64,000 nt of DNA from Algoriphagus machipongonensis (GTDB taxonomy: Bacteria; Bacteroidota; Bacteroidia; Cytophagales; Cyclobacteriaceae), in contig NZ_CM001023.1 of NCBI RefSeq assembly GCF_000166275.1, forward strand, positions 620,001 to 684,000, in the 5' to 3' direction. Below the pieces are notes generated by a model. It was given only the letters and a program-made list of their open reading frames with translations, was not told the DNA's origin and ran no database searches. Below, one piece after another: positions 60,844-64,000 of this stretch (position 1 is the first letter of the stretch; each line of letters begins with the position of its first letter). Made by a program: the position numbers and the translations under genes.

Positions 60844-63363
60844 ATGATCAATACCTTTATCGGTAATTTTGGCCACTTAATGACCATAGTGGCCTTTGTC
60901 AGTTCATTGGTGACTGCCTACGCCTACTATCAGTATTTTCGTGCCAACGAATTAGAAAAAGCGAGTTGGAGAAAATTTAGTCGCTTCAGTTTCTATATCC
61001 ATAGTGTTTCAGCCACTTTGATAGCGGTTTCACTTTTTGAGATTATTTACAATCATCGCTATGAGTATTTTTATGCCTATTCGCATAGCTCAAAAGCATT
61101 GCCTGTACATTACATGATATCCAGTTTCTGGGAAGGACAGGAAGGAGCCTTTATCCTGTGGATCTTCTGGAACGTAGTTTTGGGGATTACCGTCATCAAC
61201 ACCAACAAGTTCTGGGAAGGACCGGTAATGATCGTATTCTCACTGGTTCAGGCTTTTTTGGTTTCCATGATTCTAGGAGTCGTTATTGGAGATTTAAAAA
61301 TTGGTAGCTCACCATTTATTCTTCTAAGAGATGCTACGCAGGCTCCTATATTTCAGATGAACCCTGACTTTGTACCTGAAGACGGAACAGGGCTTAACCC
61401 GCTATTACAAAATATTTGGATGGTGATCCATCCCCCGACCTTGTTTTTGGGATATGCATCGACTTTAGTGCCATTTGCTTTCTTAATGGGAGGCTTAATG
61501 ATGAAAAGGTACTCTGAGTGGATCAGACCTGCTTTGCCATGGGCGATTTTCTCTGCCATGATCCTTGGAATGGGAATTATCATGGGAGCTTATTGGGCTT
61601 ATGTGACATTGAACTTTGGCGGCTATTGGAACTGGGATCCGGTGGAAAATGCCGTATATGTTCCTTGGTTGGTCTTGGTAGCAGCCATTCATACCATGAT
61701 TACCTTTAAGAAAAGTGCGACTGCACTCAAGACTTCGATTGTTTTGGTGATTATGACCTTTATTTTGGTGCTTTACGCGACTTTCCTTGTTAGATCCGGG
61801 GTATTAGGTGATGCTTCGGTACACTCTTTTACAGATTTAGGGCTTTCTGGTCAATTGCTGATATACATGCTATTCTTCTTGGTAGTAGCAGTCTTTTTGG
61901 CAGCAAGAGCATGGAAGCATATTCCTTCATCCGAAAAGGAGGCTTCCGTTTACTCTCGGGAGTTTTGGGTGTTTATCGGAGCGACTACCTTAGGTTTGAT
62001 GGCTTTTCAAGTTATTCTTCCCACTTCCATACCGGTTTGGAATACTTTGGTAGAAAGTTTTGGTGGGATTTCTAATATGGCTCCACCAGCAGATCAGATT
62101 GAATTCTATACAAAATTCCAATTATGGTTCGCTGTAGTTTTGGCCTTATTAACTGCCGTAGGCCAGTTTTTCTGGTGGCAGAAAATGGACAAGCAAACCT
62201 TGAAAAACACGCTGGTCACACCTTATATAGTTTCTGTATTGATTTCGGCAGGCATTATTGTTTTAGCAAAAGTTTACGATTGGAAATATATCATTATCGT
62301 ATTGGCAGCAACTTTCACAATTGTTGCCAACTCTGTAATTCTCGCTAAAATCCTGAAAAAGTCAACATTCAAACTTGCTGGAGGATCACTGGCGCATATA
62401 GGTTTAGGAATGGCCTTAATAGGCATTATGTTCAGCTCAGGTTATTCTGATGTCATTTCTATCAATATGTCAGGATTGACCTATAGCAATAGCTGGGAGG
62501 ATGAACTTAATAAAGAGCATGTCCTTCTTTGGATCAATAAACCTACTCAAATGAAAGACTACACGGTGACTTACCGTGGTAGACAGAAAAAGGTGGTAGG
62601 AGTTCCAGAATATGTGCCTGCCAAACTATTGGAATCGACGGGAAATGTCAATGAGGCCATTGCTTTGGAAGATTATAAAAATTACTTCCAGCATGGAGAC
62701 ACCTTGGACTTGGTTTTAGAAGAAAATGACTATTTCAAAATCGACTATTACCAAAATGAAAAGCTTCAGTTTTCTTTGAACCCGATGTCTCAGTTTAATT
62801 CTAGCATGGGAGGTTTGATTTCTTCGCCAGATTCAAAAATCTATTTGGACAAGGATCTTTATACCTATGTCGCGGCTATGAACGACTATGAAGACCCAGA
62901 TTGGAAAGAAGAAGAAATCTACGAAGCAGCTCCTGGAGAGCAATTCCATGTTGCAGATTTTGTCACCTATTTTGATGGTGCTGATGTGATGGAGGAAATT
63001 GATGGCTACGTGCTACAAGAAGGGGATGTTGCTGTAAAAGCAAAACTGAGAATTTTGGATTACGATGTAGAAAAAGTATTAGAGCCTACCTTTATCATCA
63101 GAAATAATCAAGTGGGTAAAATCCCAGTAATAGACTCAGAATTGGGGATCAAAATCACCTTAGATAATATCCTTCCAATGGAGAATAAATTTGTCTTTAA
63201 AGTCAATCAATACCAAAAGGATTATGTAGTGATGAAAGCCATTGTGAAACCTTACATCAATGTACTTTGGATTGGGACAATCATCATGCTGACCGGCTTT
63301 ACAGTCGCAATCTTTAGAAGGTTTGATGAGTTCAAAAAAATGAGAGACAAGGGTCTTGAATAA
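60844..63363 (+). CDS. ccmF: Cytochrome c-type biogenesis protein CcmF
   Basis: CcmF forms the core of the system I heme lyase in the inner membrane. This long chain (839 residues; proteobacterial forms are about 650) has some 14-15 helices. Signatures are SSFWEGQEGAFILWIFWN near 93-110, HPPTLFLGYASTLVPFAF near 197, and the WWD motif FGGYWNWDPVENAVYVPWLVL near 258-278. A large periplasmic domain (about 560-800) precedes a C-terminal helix (VLWIGTIIMLTGFTVAIF). The conserved His residues next to the WWD motif are present. It is last in the ccmC-D-E-F unit, before a terminator. Confidence 0.94.
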   Translation: MINTFIGNFGHLMTIVAFVSSLVTAYAYYQYFRANELEKASWRKFSRFSFYIHSVSATLIAVSLFEIIYNHRYEYFYAYSHSSKALPVHYMISSFWEGQEGAFILWIFWNVVLGITVINTNKFWEGPVMIVFSLVQAFLVSMILGVVIGDLKIGSSPFILLRDATQAPIFQMNPDFVPEDGTGLNPLLQNIWMVIHPPTLFLGYASTLVPFAFLMGGLMMKRYSEWIRPALPWAIFSAMILGMGIIMGAYWAYVTLNFGGYWNWDPVENAVYVPWLVLVAAIHTMITFKKSATALKTSIVLVIMTFILVLYATFLVRSGVLGDASVHSFTDLGLSGQLLIYMLFFLVVAVFLAARAWKHIPSSEKEASVYSREFWVFIGATTLGLMAFQVILPTSIPVWNTLVESFGGISNMAPPADQIEFYTKFQLWFAVVLALLTAVGQFFWWQKMDKQTLKNTLVTPYIVSVLISAGIIVLAKVYDWKYIIIVLAATFTIVANSVILAKILKKSTFKLAGGSLAHIGLGMALIGIMFSSGYSDVISINMSGLTYSNSWEDELNKEHVLLWINKPTQMKDYTVTYRGRQKKVVGVPEYVPAKLLESTGNVNEAIALEDYKNYFQHGDTLDLVLEENDYFKIDYYQNEKLQFSLNPMSQFNSSMGGLISSPDSKIYLDKDLYTYVAAMNDYEDPDWKEEEIYEAAPGEQFHVADFVTYFDGADVMEEIDGYVLQEGDVAVKAKLRILDYDVEKVLEPTFIIRNNQVGKIPVIDSELGIKITLDNILPMENKFVFKVNQYQKDYVVMKAIVKPYINVLWIGTIIMLTGFTVAIFRRFDEFKKMRDKGLE

Positions 63364-63378
63364 GATCAACTTGCTATA

Positions 63379-63418
63379 AAAACAGAAAAGCCCGATTTCA
63401 ATCGGGCTTTTCTGTTTT
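63379..63418 (+). terminator. Terminator between ccmF and pheS
   Basis: A perfect 19-bp inverted repeat (AAAACAGAAAAGCCCGATT and its complement) with a 2-nt loop as drawn ends in T runs on both strands. It lies between convergent genes and serves both. Confidence 0.95.
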
Positions 63419-63432
63419 AAAGATGTTTTTAT

Positions 63433-64000
<568 letters not shown>

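Overview
The window reads as chromosomal DNA of a Bacteroidota bacterium, most likely a Cytophagales member of the Cyclobacteriaceae (Algoriphagus-like). Evidence: a SusC/SusD pair, the gliding lipoprotein GldD, a DinB-fold protein, Bacteroidota promoters (TTTG, about 19-21 nt, TAnnTTTG), almost no Shine-Dalgarno sequences, moderately low GC, and many lipoprotein and Tat signals. I saw no rRNA, tRNA, CRISPR array, intact insertion sequence or prophage. The family and genus placement is an inference.

Region 1-11.5 kb (+ strand) is a tight exported sugar-utilisation operon: SusC (5' cut by the window), SusD, a large FG-GAP/ASPIC-UnbV lipoprotein, a SUMF1-fold protein without the FGE cysteines, a Tat-exported Gfo/Idh/MocA oxidoreductase (frameshifted), a Tat-exported xylose-isomerase-like TIM barrel protein, and a BNR/YCF48-like lipoprotein (frameshifted). 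Region 11.6-36.7 kb is mostly housekeeping: a HisA-like protein with Trp at the catalytic Asp position, CsaA, a Rieske protein, cysteine desulfurase, phosphoglucosamine mutase, MazG, RidA, fumarase, a dicarboxylate symporter, chorismate synthase, a BatD-like protein, PII/AmtB, a nucleotidyltransferase, RecF, PDH E1-alpha, lumazine synthase, aspartokinase, RecG (frameshifted) and an APH-fold sugar kinase. Region 37-44.7 kb holds an SSS symporter, GldD, an exported DinB protein, a nitroreductase, an S10 peptidase and a TonB-dependent receptor.

Region 44.8-53.8 kb (+ strand) is a second catabolic cluster: a PVC-type dehydrogenase/HEAT/cytochrome c lipoprotein, an FG-GAP protein, a GH29 fucosidase with accessory domains, and an overlapping pair encoding a gluconate-2-dehydrogenase-subunit-3-like Tat lipoprotein and a GMC flavoprotein with a Cys cluster. 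The last two resemble the glucoside 3-dehydrogenase subunits LacC and LacA, so a periplasmic keto-sugar pathway feeding electrons to cytochrome c is my leading hypothesis. The two clusters may act together, since Tat-exported Gfo and isomerase proteins are typical downstream enzymes for 3-keto-sugars.

Region 53.9-58.6 kb is an AT-rich accessory patch (a DUF2971 protein, two exported orphans, a decayed threonine-dehydratase tail abutting palindromes) followed by htpG, which is flanked by REP-like palindromes. Region 58.6-63.4 kb encodes cytochrome c maturation (ccmB, ccmC, ccmD-like, ccmE of the CxxxY type, ccmF), and pheS is cut by the right edge.

Three conserved genes (Gfo, BNR-like, recG) each carry one single-base frameshift. 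This may reflect sequencing or assembly error rather than decay.
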